Source: Hypomyces perniciosus (taxonomy: Eukaryota > Ascomycota > Sordariomycetes > Hypocreales > Hypocreaceae). Taken from it: a DNA stretch of 64,000 nucleotides. Made by a program: the position numbers and the translations under genes. The DNA is taken from positions 3,561,501-3,625,500 of the forward strand of contig SPDT01000006.1 of assembly GCA_008477525.1 (NCBI GenBank), in the 5' to 3' direction. Under the pieces are notes generated by a model that worked only from the letters and a program-made list of their open reading frames with translations, did not search any database and had not been told where the DNA came from. This document shows, piece after piece, positions 9,996 to 23,239 of this stretch (the first letter of the stretch is position 1; each line of letters starts with the position of its first letter).

Positions 9996-12237
9996 TTACC
10001 GGTCGTTGGATTTTCCCTTCTTCTTTGTCTTCGCAGCTACATCTCCTGTTGGGTAAATACTTGAATCATCGTCGCCAAAGAGCTGTTGGTCTCCCTTACC
10101 GCCCATTTCAATGAACTCCTCAGGCGCTCGCTGGTGTGCAGGTCCAGCTTCAGGAGGGGCATTTGCCACGCGATTCTTGTTCTTGGAGAAGACCTTGATC
10201 GAGGTCTTGTTATTTCCGCCATCCAGCTGAGCGGTAACCGATACGGAATTGAGGGTCGCAAGCAGCGTCCTCTCTCTAACTGGAGCTCTGCGATTGACCT
10301 CCAATCCTTGGATGCCCCCCACAAGCCCACCAGTGCTGTCATTAACAGCAGGTGCGTTCTGTGTGAGCCACGGGTGCTTCAGGCATTGATCTATGGTGAA
10401 TCTCTTCTCCGGATCCACAATCAACATTGAGTCAATCAAATCAACTGTAAACGGTCAGTATGTTACGGCTGCGGAAGAGGAATAAGGACGTACGAGCCGG
10501 GTCGCCGACTGAATCCCAGTAGGGCGATGGGTAGTCAAATCGACCACTCTTGATCTGTTGTGAAAGAGAATATGGAAAGTCTCGGGAGCAAAGCTCATCG
10601 GAGAAAGGGGGAAAGCCACACAGACATATGTAGAGCACTACACCGAGCGACCAGATATCCACGGCTTTGGTATACTTGCGGTGTCGGGAATCCGCCAAAA
10701 TCTCGGGAGCGACGTAACTGGGAGTTCCACAAAGCGTCGTAGTAAACGATTCTTCTCCAATGATTTTGGCCAAGCCAAAGTCGGCCAGCTTCACATGCAA
10801 GTTCTTATCAACCACCAAGATATTTTCGGGCTTAATATCACGGTGAACAATGTTGCGCTCATGCTGAAGATGAAAATATGAGCACTAGAATACACACACT
10901 TCAGAGTATCAAGACAAGGACAACTCACCAAATACTTGATTCCTTGGAACAACTGAATGAACAGTTTTCTGGTTTCATCTTCGCTTAGCTTCTGTTTCAT
11001 CACAATGTAATTGAACAGTTCGCCTTCGGGAGCCAGTTCCAGCACCAGGTAAACACGATCGCGCTCAGTGAAAGTGTCCTTAAGACAGAGCACATTGGGG
11101 TGGCTGACACCCATAAGCACACCGATTTCTTGTTGCAGACCTTCCAGCTTAGACTTATCCTCGAACCCCGGATGCTTGGTGAAGATCTTGACGGCATATC
11201 GTTTGCCAGTGGACTTCTCCACGCAAAGATAGACCTCGGCGAAATGGCCCTTGCCGAGTTTCTCAAGTTGCGTATACTGTTGTGAAAACGCGCTCGTGTG
11301 CCGACTTTGAGGATATCTGAAGATAAATCTTGCTTTGCTGTGCACTGCAATTTCATCCTGGTCTTCCAACTCACGGCGTTGGTTCCGCCCAACAATAGCC
11401 TCATTAACAAATGTTCCGTTGCTAGACAAGTCTTCGACAACCGCCATAGTGTCTGTGCCGACGTTCTCTGCAAAGAGAAGGCAGTGCCGGTTGGACACGA
11501 CATTTTCGTTGATAACCACGTCTAAGGAGCGCGTAAGTGTCGAGGTTTCCCGTGAGCAAACTTGAAGCCCAAAACTTACCACATTCCGGATGTCGGCCAA
11601 TCAGATAGCCTCCAGTAGAAACGCTCTTGACTTTTGTGCCTTCCCCTTCTTTGGCTGCGGTGGACTTCGCAGTCTTATCCGCGTCCGCTGCCGTCTTGGC
11701 AGCATCACATGCGACGCGTTTTTTCAGTACCAAAGGTTTGTCGCCATATTTGGGATCGAGAGGGACTAGGTAGCCCCATACACCTTCCTTGACCTCATCT
11801 ACAACTTCGTCAGAGAGCGCTGGGTGTCGATCGACGTACTGGCTGAGCGGCTGCGTGTCCTGTGGAGGGGATGAGAGCGCCTGGCTCTGGCCCAGACCTT
11901 CAGCGGTCTTCCGCGGGGTGAGCTCGTCAGACGGTACGCCAGGCGGTGTTGCAGTGGGTTCCTTTGCTGGATCGCTGGAGCCGTCGACAGTGTTGTTTGT
12001 GTCGGGTGAGGGCTGCTGCTGCTGTTGCTGCTTGTGCGAAACGGGGGTCTTGTCCGCGTCGGCCTGAGCCAAGCGATCGGACCTACGGGGCTTCTTGGAC
12101 TCGGTGCTGTCGTCCGGCAAGGAGCCCTGCGAAATTGGTCAGCGATGGTGATGCTAGGCGTCGCGGAGGCCCAGGAGTCGTGACAAGAGACATACGCGAG
12201 GCCGTTTCAATTGGCTCTTTTCATTTCGATGTGCCAT
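9996..12237 (-). CDS. chk2: CHK2/PRD-4-type checkpoint kinase (FHA + Ser/Thr kinase)
   Basis: Five exons (12196-12237, 11580-12126, 10929-11521, 10494-10863, 9996-10444) give 666 aa. The N-terminal region has SQ/TQ sites at 95-96, 105-106 and 109-110, the usual ATM/ATR target pattern. An FHA domain spans about 126-262 (GRHPEC at 191-196, the SNRH loop, SSNGTFVN). A kinase domain starts near 279: Gly-rich loop GKGHFAEV, Lys308 in AVKIF, HRD 401-403, DFG 422-424 and the CGTPSYVAPE activation segment. FHA followed by kinase is the CHK2/Rad53/Cds1 layout; in Neurospora the orthologue PRD-4 links DNA damage to the circadian clock. The FHA domain carries an Ala/Lys/Asp-rich insertion (about 155-185). 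The C-terminal tail ends in a Lys-rich stretch, possibly a nuclear signal. The tiny first exon starts at ATG 12237. Confidence 0.93.
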
Positions 12238-13521
12238 GGTCCTCTGAGGGATAATTGGGGGCCCTGAATAGCTTCTGAGGACCCAAGGCGAGCGGTTTGT
12301 GCAATGATTCACAGGCGTAAAGGCGAATGAATGGGGGAGGCTGCCTACCGAGGACAGGAAGTCGAATAAGAGATGGTGGAGGAGGGAGCCTGGCCTGGTT
12401 CAGCTTTGGCGTCACTGGTACTACCCGCTAGGTAGGAACGGGACCAAAGGTACGGGGGAGCTGTAGGGAGAGCTGCAGGTAACCTTAGTACCTCGTGCGG
12501 CTCTTCGAGCTCCAGTCCTGCAGACCCGCAGCTTCTGCCTGTTGATCCCCATCGATAGACATGTACTTTGTACCCTGTACCGCCCGGCCCTTTTGATTCT
12601 CCGCCCACCACTGGCTGACTTGCAGCGACGTGAGCTGCTTTGCTGCTGTTACGGAGTAGTACTATCTACGAAGTACGAAGTAGGTATGTAGAGACGAAAT
12701 GCCGTTGTTGCAGGGTGAGTGCAGTACCTAGTAGTATGTACTTCGTACTACACCGGAATACCAGGTACCTGTTCCCCCCCATACTTTGTACTACTCGAGG
12801 CTCAATACCGGCAGGGCTGTTCTCCCCTCAGCTGACTGCCAATGATCACTCACCCTCCAAGGTGGTATCGTCATTCATCACCACGAGAGTCACGCATTGC
12901 CCTAACGTGGGCCACCGGCTCTCATCACGCTTCTCATAAGTGTGACTTATTGTAATGCAGCTCCTGTTAAATCGTCTCGCAGAGCACCTAACTCTTAGTC
13001 ATTCTTCACTTCACAGTTCCACCATTTGGGAGTTGATATTTACGTTCTATTCTTATTGTCTGCCGCGGCCTTGCCGTAAAAGATTCCTCATCATACGTCC
13101 ATTAATCATTAATGACTAGTATCCCTGCTGCCCTGCCCAGCTCACTCATAGTGCCTTTCCAACCAATCCCCCTCATTGCCCGTACATGGGTTTCCCCGGA
13201 ACAAGACTGAACAACTCAAACAAGAGATCGCTTAGATCTTGAGCTTTCTAATCATATGCCAACTTGGACCTCCCTCCATCTCGATGCTTCATCAGTTAAG
13301 ACCTTAGCTCCCAGAACGCCAGGCCAGCCCAAGGTCCAGTTCATTCCACCCAGTCCCATTCATCGCGTCAGCTCGTCTCCTGACAAGAAAACCCGAATCG
13401 TCATCATCAATAGCATGTATAATCATTACCACTATTCGACCCCGAAGCTCCGCAGCCGATGCATCTCATACAGATGGTAGCATAGCGTGAATCCCGCCAA
13501 TCGATCCCAGAAGTTGGGCTC
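12238..13521. other. intergenic region with TACGAAGTA-type motifs
   Basis: This 1.28-kb spacer carries the promoter of the CHK2-like gene and the 3' UTR of the ArfGAP gene. TACGGAGTA, TACGAAGTACGAAG and TACTTCGTA sequences cluster at 12650-12800. No tRNA-like fold or credible coding region was seen. Confidence 0.5.
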
Positions 13522-16500
13522 CTATTTTTCCGGGATAGGTGACTTTGCCAGCCTTCCCCCTGCGCTGACTCTCTTCTGAAGTCGGACTTCCTTTTCTCGC
13601 GACAGCCTCTCCCCTGTACCAATATTATTGGGTAGCGAGGGTACCGTGTCGCCAGATACATTATGGCCCCTTCCTCGCTTCTGCTCGAGATATTGCTGTG
13701 CCCATCTTCCAAGGGGGAATGCTGGGAGAGAAGTCGGGATCTCGGCGGCATTTTGGGTCAGTAATTCCGCCACAGGAAAAGGAACCGCCTTGCTGTCCGA
13801 CTCTGTTGGAGTTTGCCCAGGCGTGGAGGATGGCGCAGCCGGGTCAGCAGCCGCCAGTGCAAGCCAAACCGCGTGCGTTCCCCTCATCTTGTCCACCACA
13901 TTAGGGTTCGCCCTTAATGCCAGAGCATACAGTACCTGTTGGATCTCGTTCTTCTTAATCGCGGCCAGCAAGGTCTCGTCTGCCGTACCGTAGCGCGAAA
14001 GTGTCGGTGAAATAGGCTCAACGTATGCTCGATCCACATACTTGGCCGTGATAAACCTGAGACGCTGCTCGCGAGTTGCTTGCGCTCCAAGCTTTTGTGA
14101 TGGGTCAAGCTTAGCCTCCCAAACCATATTTGATACCCGGTTTCCGATGAGAAGGAGCAGCTCGACAATATCGACTGTAAAAGACTTGATGTCCAGTGTG
14201 AGAGACCGTACTTTGCTGATATGTGTCCCCAGTGATCGATGGATACCACTACATTCGATGCAAAGAATAATCCCCAGGTTAATAGATACCCATTCAACCT
14301 TAGACCCAGAGCCGCAGTCGGCACACCAGCAGTTCCCTTGGTCATTATCTCTCAGCATCTGTAATAGTCTGTCCGGATGTTCATCATAGCCCGAGCTCGG
14401 CGTTCGCACTGGACTGGGTCGGGCGCCAACTGTGATTCTGCGAGACGGTACCCCACTGCTTGAGTTATGTGAATAGTACGAGCCGTGGCCAACAGATTGT
14501 GTTTTCCCGGTAAGTATCGAGCCGATGTCCCTCTTAAGGGAGGTGTCGCTAGATCCTCTTGATGCGGTTTGCCTCTCTCGGTAGGCTCGGCCTTCAACCG
14601 CACTCTGTAACGCATTGTTGATGGAGATAATCCAGCTGTTCATATCTTCTTCGGAAGTTGCTTGATATACACGTTTGAAATTTGGTGTAATGACTTCGAA
14701 ACAAAAGCGTCTTTCGGCGTTCCGGGCTTCACGAACGGAGGCCATTCGGAGATCGATGGGATCCATATGGAGATCAAGTTTCTGCTTCCAATTGCTGTAC
14801 TCGGACAGTTTGCCTTGATCCAAAACAATCCAGAATCTAAAGCATGTTAGTCACATATGAATCGATTAAGAGGTTGGTGGAGGAATCCCACTTATGCCAC
14901 CCTTGCTTATTCAAGTTGCGAGGGTCTACATGTCCGCCAGGTCGATTTAAAGCCCAAAGAAGGCCCTCTTTCCGCTGAGTTACCGATGATTGCATGCTAG
15001 CTCCCTCCTCAAGGTCACGGATTCCTTTGAATTTGGCGCCCTGGGAGGGGCTACCAACAACGGGTGACTGTCCAAGGCTGCCAGGCGATCTAGAAAGATC
15101 TGTGGTCGCGGCGGTATTCCCTTGCCCAGGACCACCCGATGTCGAGGGCTTGAGTTGAGAGCCTGTGCTATCAGCTCGCCTTAGTTCGCTATCAGAAGTG
15201 TGACCAGCGTTGCCATTTGAGTTTGGTATTATTGGAGCAGCACTGCTTAAACCAGTTTGTTCAGGCTCCACGTATGGAACATTGCTCTTTTCCAGCTGAC
15301 GTCGTTTTTCCTCACGTTCTCGTCGCTGATACTGATACTCTTTATCGGCTTCCTGAACTTCGTTTGTAAGAGCCACAAGCTGTGGGCGAAGTCCTTCAAT
15401 CTTCTTCGCGGTTGCTAAGAATCCATTGGTTTGAGCGTCGGCATATTTCGTCAAATGAGATAAGACTTCTTGCTCTTTGCGACCGCCGTGGAGATCTTGT
15501 ATGAAGCTCGAGTAGTCAAAGCGCTTGAGTTCGAACATCCTTCGCTTATTTTGGTACTTGGAATCGCTTTCGGCAAGCTTCTTAGCCTTTGCCGAATCTT
15601 GACGCTGGCCAAGATACCGTGACACATAAGCGTAGTAATCTTTACTCTCCTCCTCGAAATCTCGCTTCTTTGATTCCGCCTGCTTGATTTCAAGCTGATA
15701 CAGCTTGCTGATCGGCTCGATAATGATTTTCTGCAGATTTATTGTGTTTTGGCGCTCATAGGTCAAGATATCTCGGGCGATTTTATCAAAGTAGTGGTCT
15801 AGAGCAGGCTGAACAGCATTTGCGTTAGTTGAAGATGCCTCGCGTAATGCCTCCATAAAAGAGGCAAATGAATCGTTGGCCTCTAATTGCGATGCGTGTG
15901 CTTGCTCAGCTCTTTTTAGTACTTTCTTCATTTGCATCCGCAGATTTCCTGTCTTTTGCTCTAGGGCCTTGAGTGTCGCACGGAAGAGCGGGCCATCATC
16001 GGTGACTGCAACGTCCTCTGCTGGCCTTGGACACGGTACATCCACCTTCACAGATTCTTTTAGCTGTGATGCGACTGGAGGGATAGATTCGCTAGGGCCC
16101 AGCAGCGGTGAAAGCGGTTCGTCGACTTCGGCAGTCAAGCGAGAATCGACTGATTGTGCTGAAGCGACACGGATTTTGGGAGGAGATGCTAGAAGAAAAG
16201 GAGGTGATGGTGAATTGGGCTGAGTCGGTATTGTGTGAGGACCTATAAAGGATGTTAGTAGTGACCTTCAGGGGATCAAATGCGAATATGGCCAACGTAC
16301 TCGAAACCCAATACGAAAAAGTGGCCAGAGTGTGTAGTCGATGAGCACGCGAATCGTACTCCACAAACTGCAGAAATCAGCAACGGTATCGACCAAGAAA
16401 GCGGAAACTGAGCGGCATACACTACACGAGTTCCTCCAGCCGCCGCCCTTGTCCTCCTGGTTTCTGGGGGCTTTCCATTTCCACGTCCATTCAAACGAGA

Positions 16501-17149
16501 CGGAGGGACTTCCGCTGGTAGAATAGTCGCCGACAAGGGCCACGTTGGAGTTTTTGTGAAGGTTCGGATTGGCATGGAATTCGCGTGTGACGAGGTTCTC
16601 AACTTCCCGCGTGGTGGATGCGTAAACAAAGGTGAGTCCGGAAATGCTCGTGTCTACCGCGGCGAGTTGGTTGTCGGAACTAGTGGTTGGGCTTGAAAGC
16701 GCAGTCTGCTGCGTCTGCTGCGTCTGCTGCGTCTGCTGCGTCTGGCGCATAACAAATGCGAAGGTAAAGATGAGCTCATCGTCGCTGCTCAGCTTGAGGA
16801 GGAAGTTTGGAGGGCCACCGGAGTTGGCAAGCTCAGGATCCTGAGCCTTTTTGTTAGCGCCAGAAACTAGGTGCGTGAGGAGCCGCGCTGCCTAACCTGA
16901 ACGTATTCTATGGGGGAGTTGTCGCCGACAGGTCGGGTGGCAGATACTCTGGTAGCCGGGAATGCATTGGGTGTGATGTGTACAGAAGTGCGCTTCCGGG
17001 GGTTCGTCACAACGATGGAGGTGATGCTCACTGTCATCGAGGTCAGCAGCGGTCGCCGTGTCTGCGATCCGATTTAGCCACGTACAGCGATTCTGGTCTC
17101 TGAGGTACAGAGACGACCCGTCTTCGGGCCTGCTGCTAACATTGCCCAT
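13522..17149 (-). CDS. BAR-PH-ArfGAP domain protein (ADP-ribosylation factor GTPase activator)
   Basis: Six exons (17086-17149, 16897-17030, 16421-16840, 16301-16367, 14892-16242, 13522-14836) give 1116 aa. It should activate GTP hydrolysis by Arf on curved membranes. The N-terminal 220 residues form a beta-rich region found in fungal members, interrupted by a Gln-Gln-Thr repeat coded by a GTCTGCTGC tandem near 16705-16745. A BAR-like helical region follows (about 310-540), then a PH domain (about 655-775, GWHKFWIVLD), then the ArfGAP zinc finger with Cys850, Cys853, Cys871, Cys874 and the arginine finger Arg879 in CSGIHRSLG. An ankyrin-like helical stretch and a Ser-rich tail end the protein. 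The donor of the fifth intron is GTGGGA, weaker than the rest, but it restores the PH domain. Layout matches the ACAP/centaurin group. The exact Arf target cannot be read. Confidence 0.9.
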
Positions 17150-19006
17150 GTCGACGAGAGCTCAACGGCGACGGGCGACAGGAATCGAGGTGTTAGCGAT
17201 GCTGTGGCGAGCGAACTGACGGGCAACGGAAGATAGCGCGGGGCTCAGGGCGGGAACCGGACAGTCATCTGGAGCCCGGATCGACCTGGACAGCTCGCAA
17301 GGAATACTGGAATAGCGATGAGCGAATGGATGCGGTGATTGATGGCGGCGATGGGAGAACACAAAGGACAAAGAAGTCAATATTATCCGAAGGCAGAGAT
17401 GGGGAGGTAGGTACTCCGTAGATGGTGGTAATGGAGAGCGCGGCGCATGCATGCCTGCCTCCGGTCTGCTGCAGCAGTCACAATAGCGATGTCCAGGTGC
17501 CCATACTTCAGACAGCGCACTAAAAGGCCACTAGCTAGTGCGTCTAGTGCTAGGGAGTGACCTGGTGACATTGTGTTGAGATAGCCTCAGCCCAGTGTAT
17601 CTCGTTACTGGGGGGTTGGGGGTGCATGAAGCCTGGGAGGATCACTTGGAAACCGCATGCCATCCACTCTAATACCTGTCTGGTTACGACAATCGCTTGG
17701 TACTCTCCATGGACGACTGTCTCTTCCAGACACCTCTACATAATACTCTTGAGTACTAGTTATTAATTTCAGAGCTTTGGCCAAAGACGCTCCAGAGTAA
17801 CACTCAAGCGCCACATCCGCTTTGCCGTGGACTTGGTCCTCGTCTTACATACTAATGTAGTAGGTAGGTTAGTAGGTAGTACTTCGTTGTAACAAGAAGA
17901 TGCTACTTCGTACTCCGGAGCAATACAACGTACGATGACGGCAGATACCTCTTGTCAGTGCCTACCAACTCCCCCATTATCACAAGCACGGCATGTCAGC
18001 GCATAAGCTCCAGCTGACATGAATGCCGTTTCGCTCAGCCACCAACGTTGTGAAGATGCCCTGTGCCGAACGATATATATACACCTCTCTTAGCGCCATG
18101 CATGATGCAGCAAACACCTCGCTGTCCCTTTTTGCATCGAATTTCTCATAGGTAGCTTGTGTACTTCGTACTCTGTATAAAGTATGAAGTACCTCCACGG
18201 ACATTTCAAGATGCGATATCGTTCAAGTTGGTCCTGCAAATCTGCAGCTTACCGTACAACACTAGCAGATGCTACCAATTCTGAATGAAAAGTCAAGGCA
18301 CCGCTCATATCCATTCCCTAGAAAGGAGGAGTGCACTTATCCTGAGCGCCGTGCCCTGGCAGAGCGGGGGTTTGGTTTGAAACGTTGTCTGGTGCTTGTC
18401 TAGAGGCGTTGTTCGTATTGAGTGCCGTTTCTAATTCAAGCCAACTTGCAGTGACAGGATCATGGAGCTCACCTCCACTTGGAAGACTTCCAATTTCCAT
18501 CTTATGACATGGTTGCTTGGACTTATTCTTAGTGTTTCAAGTCCGGTCCCTGGTTTCTTCTGCCGATTTAGGTAGGTAATTGTTGCAGCACAAATCAGGG
18601 CTATTCTGGGAGTACTCCGTAGTATGTACTATTATTATTAGGCAGTGTACGAAGTAAGCCAGTCCTTGTTCCAGGGGAAGACCCAAGCGCTACCCAACCG
18701 GCTGGGGGACCACAGGATGACGTTTTGCTCCGCTCTGGTCTGTCGCACCTAACGTAACCAGCAACCAGTCAGTCAGTCTAAATCAAACATTTGCACCACA
18801 AGTTACCGCTGTTGTCTTTCCGTCAAACACCACACATCCCTTTGCCGATAACAGTGTCCCCTGCCCGATCGACAATCGATATAGTATATCAACAAGCCGC
18901 CTCTTCCCCTGCCGGCTGCCTGGTACACTTTCTATATCTTGAACGGCTATGAGGCTTAGCATACAACGCGGGCTTGGGCACCACTCTGCCTGTTGAAGAC
19001 GCCGCA
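17150..19006. promoter_or_regulatory. divergent intergenic (promoter) region
   Basis: This 1.86-kb region separates two divergently transcribed genes, so it must hold both promoters. TACTCCGTA, TACTTCGTA and related motifs recur at about 17405, 17880-17925, 18160-18195 and 18610-18660. The 250 bp before 19007 are pyrimidine-rich. No gene was seen. Confidence 0.55.
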
Positions 19007-22000
19007 ATGTCGTCAGCTTCGCGTCGGTCATATCAACCCAGTCGGCGGCTCAATAATAGTAGCAAGGACATGGGAAGGACACGACCACAATCTACGGCAC
19101 AGCATATGGTTGAGCACGAGGAGGCCCGGAGCTTCGCCTTACGCACCGCCTACCTCCACTACCTCCTGCAACCCAAGGCCAAGCGAAAACAATATGTCCC
19201 TGCTCCGAAGCAGCCTGCTCGATCGCATACGAGTGTCGGCCAGTTGGTCCAAGAATACGTCTCGGGAAATTCCACAAGCCTCAAGCTCCCCCACAACTTC
19301 GCCGCCGCCCTCCTCGACCGTGTGGGCGGTGTTCTGAGGGGCAGCGAGTCCCTACCGGGCTATAGTGATGCGGTGGTCAAAAGGAGCTTTGCTGAAGCAT
19401 ACATGGCCTTTTCTGAAAAGAGCTTCCGAAAAACAATTGATAAGGAAAGGAAGTTTGAGCCCCTGGTTCTCATGTTTTACTCCTCGGCGACCAAGGCTGC
19501 ACAAAAGGGGAAGGCTCCCGACGATGATTCGTGGAAGTTACTCCCAGATCGCCACCTTGCCATGTTTGTTAGACTCTCTTCAAGCATTCTACGAGATCAC
19601 GGCCATGATCGAGATCGACCAGAGCTCATGTCCAAGCTCAGCACATTGGAGAGTAAACTGCTCAGAAATGATCAAGATCTGGTTAGTAATGGATCTGATG
19701 GCACCGGTACCACGGTGGAAGTCATTGTGCCTTTAAGTTACGAAGTCAAAGACATGCCCATGGTCCAGGTAGTTGCAAACATCTTTGGTCTGAGTCTCTC
19801 CGATGTTCAGGCAGAAATCAACGAGCATCGGCAGGTCTGGACAGAGGAAGCTGCCCTCAAGGACCTCAAGTCCTACCAGCACCGACTCAACGCAAATATG
19901 GCCGGCGCCCTGACCAGCCATGACTTTGACGTCGAGGATGCCTTTAGTGAATGGAAGAAGTCGGAGGCTTCTCAACTTTCGCAAATGATGTTGGACATCC
20001 TGACCGCCAAGCCAGAGTTGGCAAAGACCAAAACTGGTCCGATGGACAAGCCATTACCCGGCCGGCCACAGTCTATGTTTGGAGAGGACCAGGCTTATGC
20101 AGATCTAAGCCGCGCAATTTCTGCCGAAGGTGAGACTTTGGCGTTTGATTCGATTAGCCTCAGCACGTTAGCCATTAGCGAATCGAGCAGCATCAGAGCC
20201 GTGGAAGAAACAATCTACACCTTCACTCCAGCAGACCCCAGGGCGTTTTACAAATATATTCTTCAGCAAGCAATGTCATTCGATGCCATTCATGTCGACC
20301 CTAACATGGACTATCAGCCATTGTCAAAGCAATCCACGGAATTGATGACTGAGCTCTGTGTTCGGTGGAGGATTCCGCAGTTTTCACGACTCATTGTTCT
20401 CCTTGAAGCAACTGCGCGCAATTTTCTAGAGCGGCAAATAGTTCCCGAGGATCTCGATGCCGTCTTTGACTCTGTCAAAGCCCCATCGCCAGAACAACGG
20501 AAGCCTCCACATATACACCAGTACGCTACGTCTCTAATCGACATCGAGCCGAGTCGCTGGACTATTCACGATTTTGCTGCGTACCAGCACACCCTTCACA
20601 GTCTCTACGATGCGCTCCTGCATGAACTCTATAATCTCCTGGAAGGTTGCTATGATGTGAAGCCTCCTAACATCGGCCCTGTCATGTCCATCTTAGAGGT
20701 CCATATTGGCGACGATCCGACATTTTCTCCAAGACCCGAAGCAATGGCTGAATTCAAGCAGCATTTGGCCCAGCGCCTAGCCCAGAGAGCAGAGACTATC
20801 TATCGCGAGCAAATGCAAAAGTCAATACCAGAGCGCAAAGACGAATGGGATTTTGGCCATGTCGTACAACTGGGCAAATCGGTGACCAAATTATGCGACC
20901 GAATCCGAAAGAGATACAAGAAGGCATCCGTTATCATGGGAGTTGATCCATTATCCATTTTGGTTCACGAGGTATTCCCCAGATTCGAGCAGGACGCGGG
21001 TGCCATTATCCAGATAATTATACAGGGAGCTGGTGAGAATGGCGCGGAAATCGATATCCAAGATGGTTTCGAGTTGTACAGAGAGTTGGTAGAGATCCGC
21101 CGCATTCACCAAGAGTCCCTTCCTGGAGAGCCATTTGCCTTCAATATCGAGGATCTCCTTGTTGATTTTGTATGGCGCTGGGTGAAGTCCGCCGAAGACA
21201 GAATGGTCGACTTCGTTGATCAAGCAACCAAGCAGGATCAATTTCAAGTCCGCACGGAGAGTCCAGAGCAGACACCACTGGACTCAGAGCGGCATAGCGT
21301 GTCCATAATTGACATGTTTATGCTCTTTAACCAAACAGTAGATCAAGTATTCAAGTTAGACTGGGGCAACGAGGAGCATCATGCCCGATTCATGACTGCC
21401 CTCTCGAGGATGTTCTCGACTGGAATTGGCCGTTACTGTGAAGTGGTTGACCAACAATTTGCGAAAGAGATGGACCGTCCCTCTGCAGAAGAACTAGCTG
21501 CACAAACCCAGTCCACTCAGGAGAAGTGGATGCAATACGCCCGTGATGCGTGGAACAACAAGGAAAAGGTCGAGCCATTCCAATTTTATGCCGAGGTATG
21601 TGTCAAATGGCGGGAAAAAACAGTCTCGTTGCTTGCACCATGCTAATCGTTACACACAGTCTTTTGTTAAGCTCAACAACATTGAGTATGCCATGCAGGA
21701 GCTTGACAAGCTAGAAAAGGCCGTGAACTCCGAGGCGTGCGCTCTATTGATTGAGAAGAAAGATGGCCCAAAGAAGAAGACAAGAAAGCCAAACAAGTAT
21801 ACATTCACAATTAAAGTGGTGGAAGCCGAGGACCTCAAGGCTTGCGATCCCACTGGGTATAGTGATCCCTATGTCGTTTTTGGTGACGAATACCAAAAGC
21901 GTCTTCACAAGACACGCATCATTTATCGAAATCTTAACCCCCGTTGGGATGAGTCCTTCGACATCACTGTCCAGGGACCTGTCAATGTCATTGCAACCAT

Positions 22001-23239
22001 CTGGGACTACGATACTATTGGTGATCACGATTATGTGGGTCGAACGTCTCTTAAGCTGGATCCGAACCACTTTGGGGATTATCTGCCTCGAGAGTTTTGG
22101 CTTGATCTGGATTCCCAAGGACGGTTGTTGATTAGAGTCAGTATGGAGGGCGAGCGAGATGATATCCTGTTTCACTTTGGGAAAGCCTTCCGGCACCTGA
22201 AGCGTACCGAAAGGGACATGGTTCGAAAGATCACAGACAAGGTCAGTATACATGCTCTCGCTGACTCCAAGTAATGGCCATACTAAAAGTGAAGCAGCTT
22301 ACCGCCCAGATTAGCGAAACCTTGTCCACCGATACCCTGAGGGCTCTCCTGGGCATTGGTGGCGTCGGAGCATCCATCACAAGCTTGTGGAAGAAGCGAA
22401 CATCAACTATCACCCCAGTGACACCCTCCCAGATTGAGAGTGCTCTCATTAATCTGTTTGCTTATTTTGATGAAAATTTTGCCATAATGAAACAGACATT
22501 GACGGCGGCTACAATGATAGCGGTCATGGCTCGTCTCTGGAAGGAGGTGCTTATGACCATCGAGAATCTCCTAGTACCGCCGCTGTCTGAGAAGCCATCT
22601 ATTCAGAGACCCCTGGGACGCAGAGAACTCGACATAGTGTACCACTGGTTGGAGATGCTCTTTGTGTTCTTCAATGCCAGGGATGAGCACTCAGGTGAGC
22701 AACTTGGTGTGCCTGCAGAGGTGCTGAAGTCGCCTAAGTGGCACGAGCTGGCATCAGTAAACTTCTTTTACTTTGAAGACACCAACAATCTCATTCGAGA
22801 GTCGGAGCGCATGGCCGCGGCATCAGCGCAGCGAGCTCAACAGGCTCTAATCCAGCAAGGCCAACAGCAGCACCGGCTCTCGGCACCAGCAACACTGGGG
22901 GCTAGTCTCGGCGGTGCAGGCGCGTTTGCTAGTATGGGCACCATAAGGCGCGGAAAGAGCATCATGATGAGCCGCAACCTGGGCACGATGCGCAAGGCTA
23001 AGGAGCAAAAACGACGCGAGGCGCAGGCGGATGCCAGCGATGATATGATCTTGCGGATCCTGCGCATGCGACCTGAGGCGGCGAATTACCTCAAGGAGAG
23101 GCAGCGCCAGAAGGAGCGACAGGCGGCGACGGCGGCCGCGGCACTGATTGTCAAGAACAGCGTGAACCAGGGATGGAATACTGGAGGCGGCTTTGGAGCA
23201 GCGCCATTTGGACGGAACAGCCTACTGCCTAGAAGGTAG
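19007..23239 (+). CDS. Munc13-like C2 domain protein (fungal UNC13/Ync13 type)
   Basis: Exons 19007-21595, 21660-22241 and 22298-23239 give 1370 aa. The long helical N-terminal region and the middle segment around the PSRWTIHDFAAY stretch match the fungal Munc13-like (DUF810/MHD1) family. The MUN fold in animals primes vesicles for fusion, and the fission-yeast relative Ync13 acts at the plasma membrane during cytokinesis. A single C2 domain follows at about 912-1020, with the calcium-loop aspartates in DPTGYSDPYV and WDYD. After it comes a second helical region (MHD2-like) and a basic, Ala/Gln-rich tail. Introns are 64 and 56 bp, both phase 0. The start is ATG 19007; the in-frame codon upstream at 18974 is TTG. 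A role in exocytosis is inferred from the family. Confidence 0.88.
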
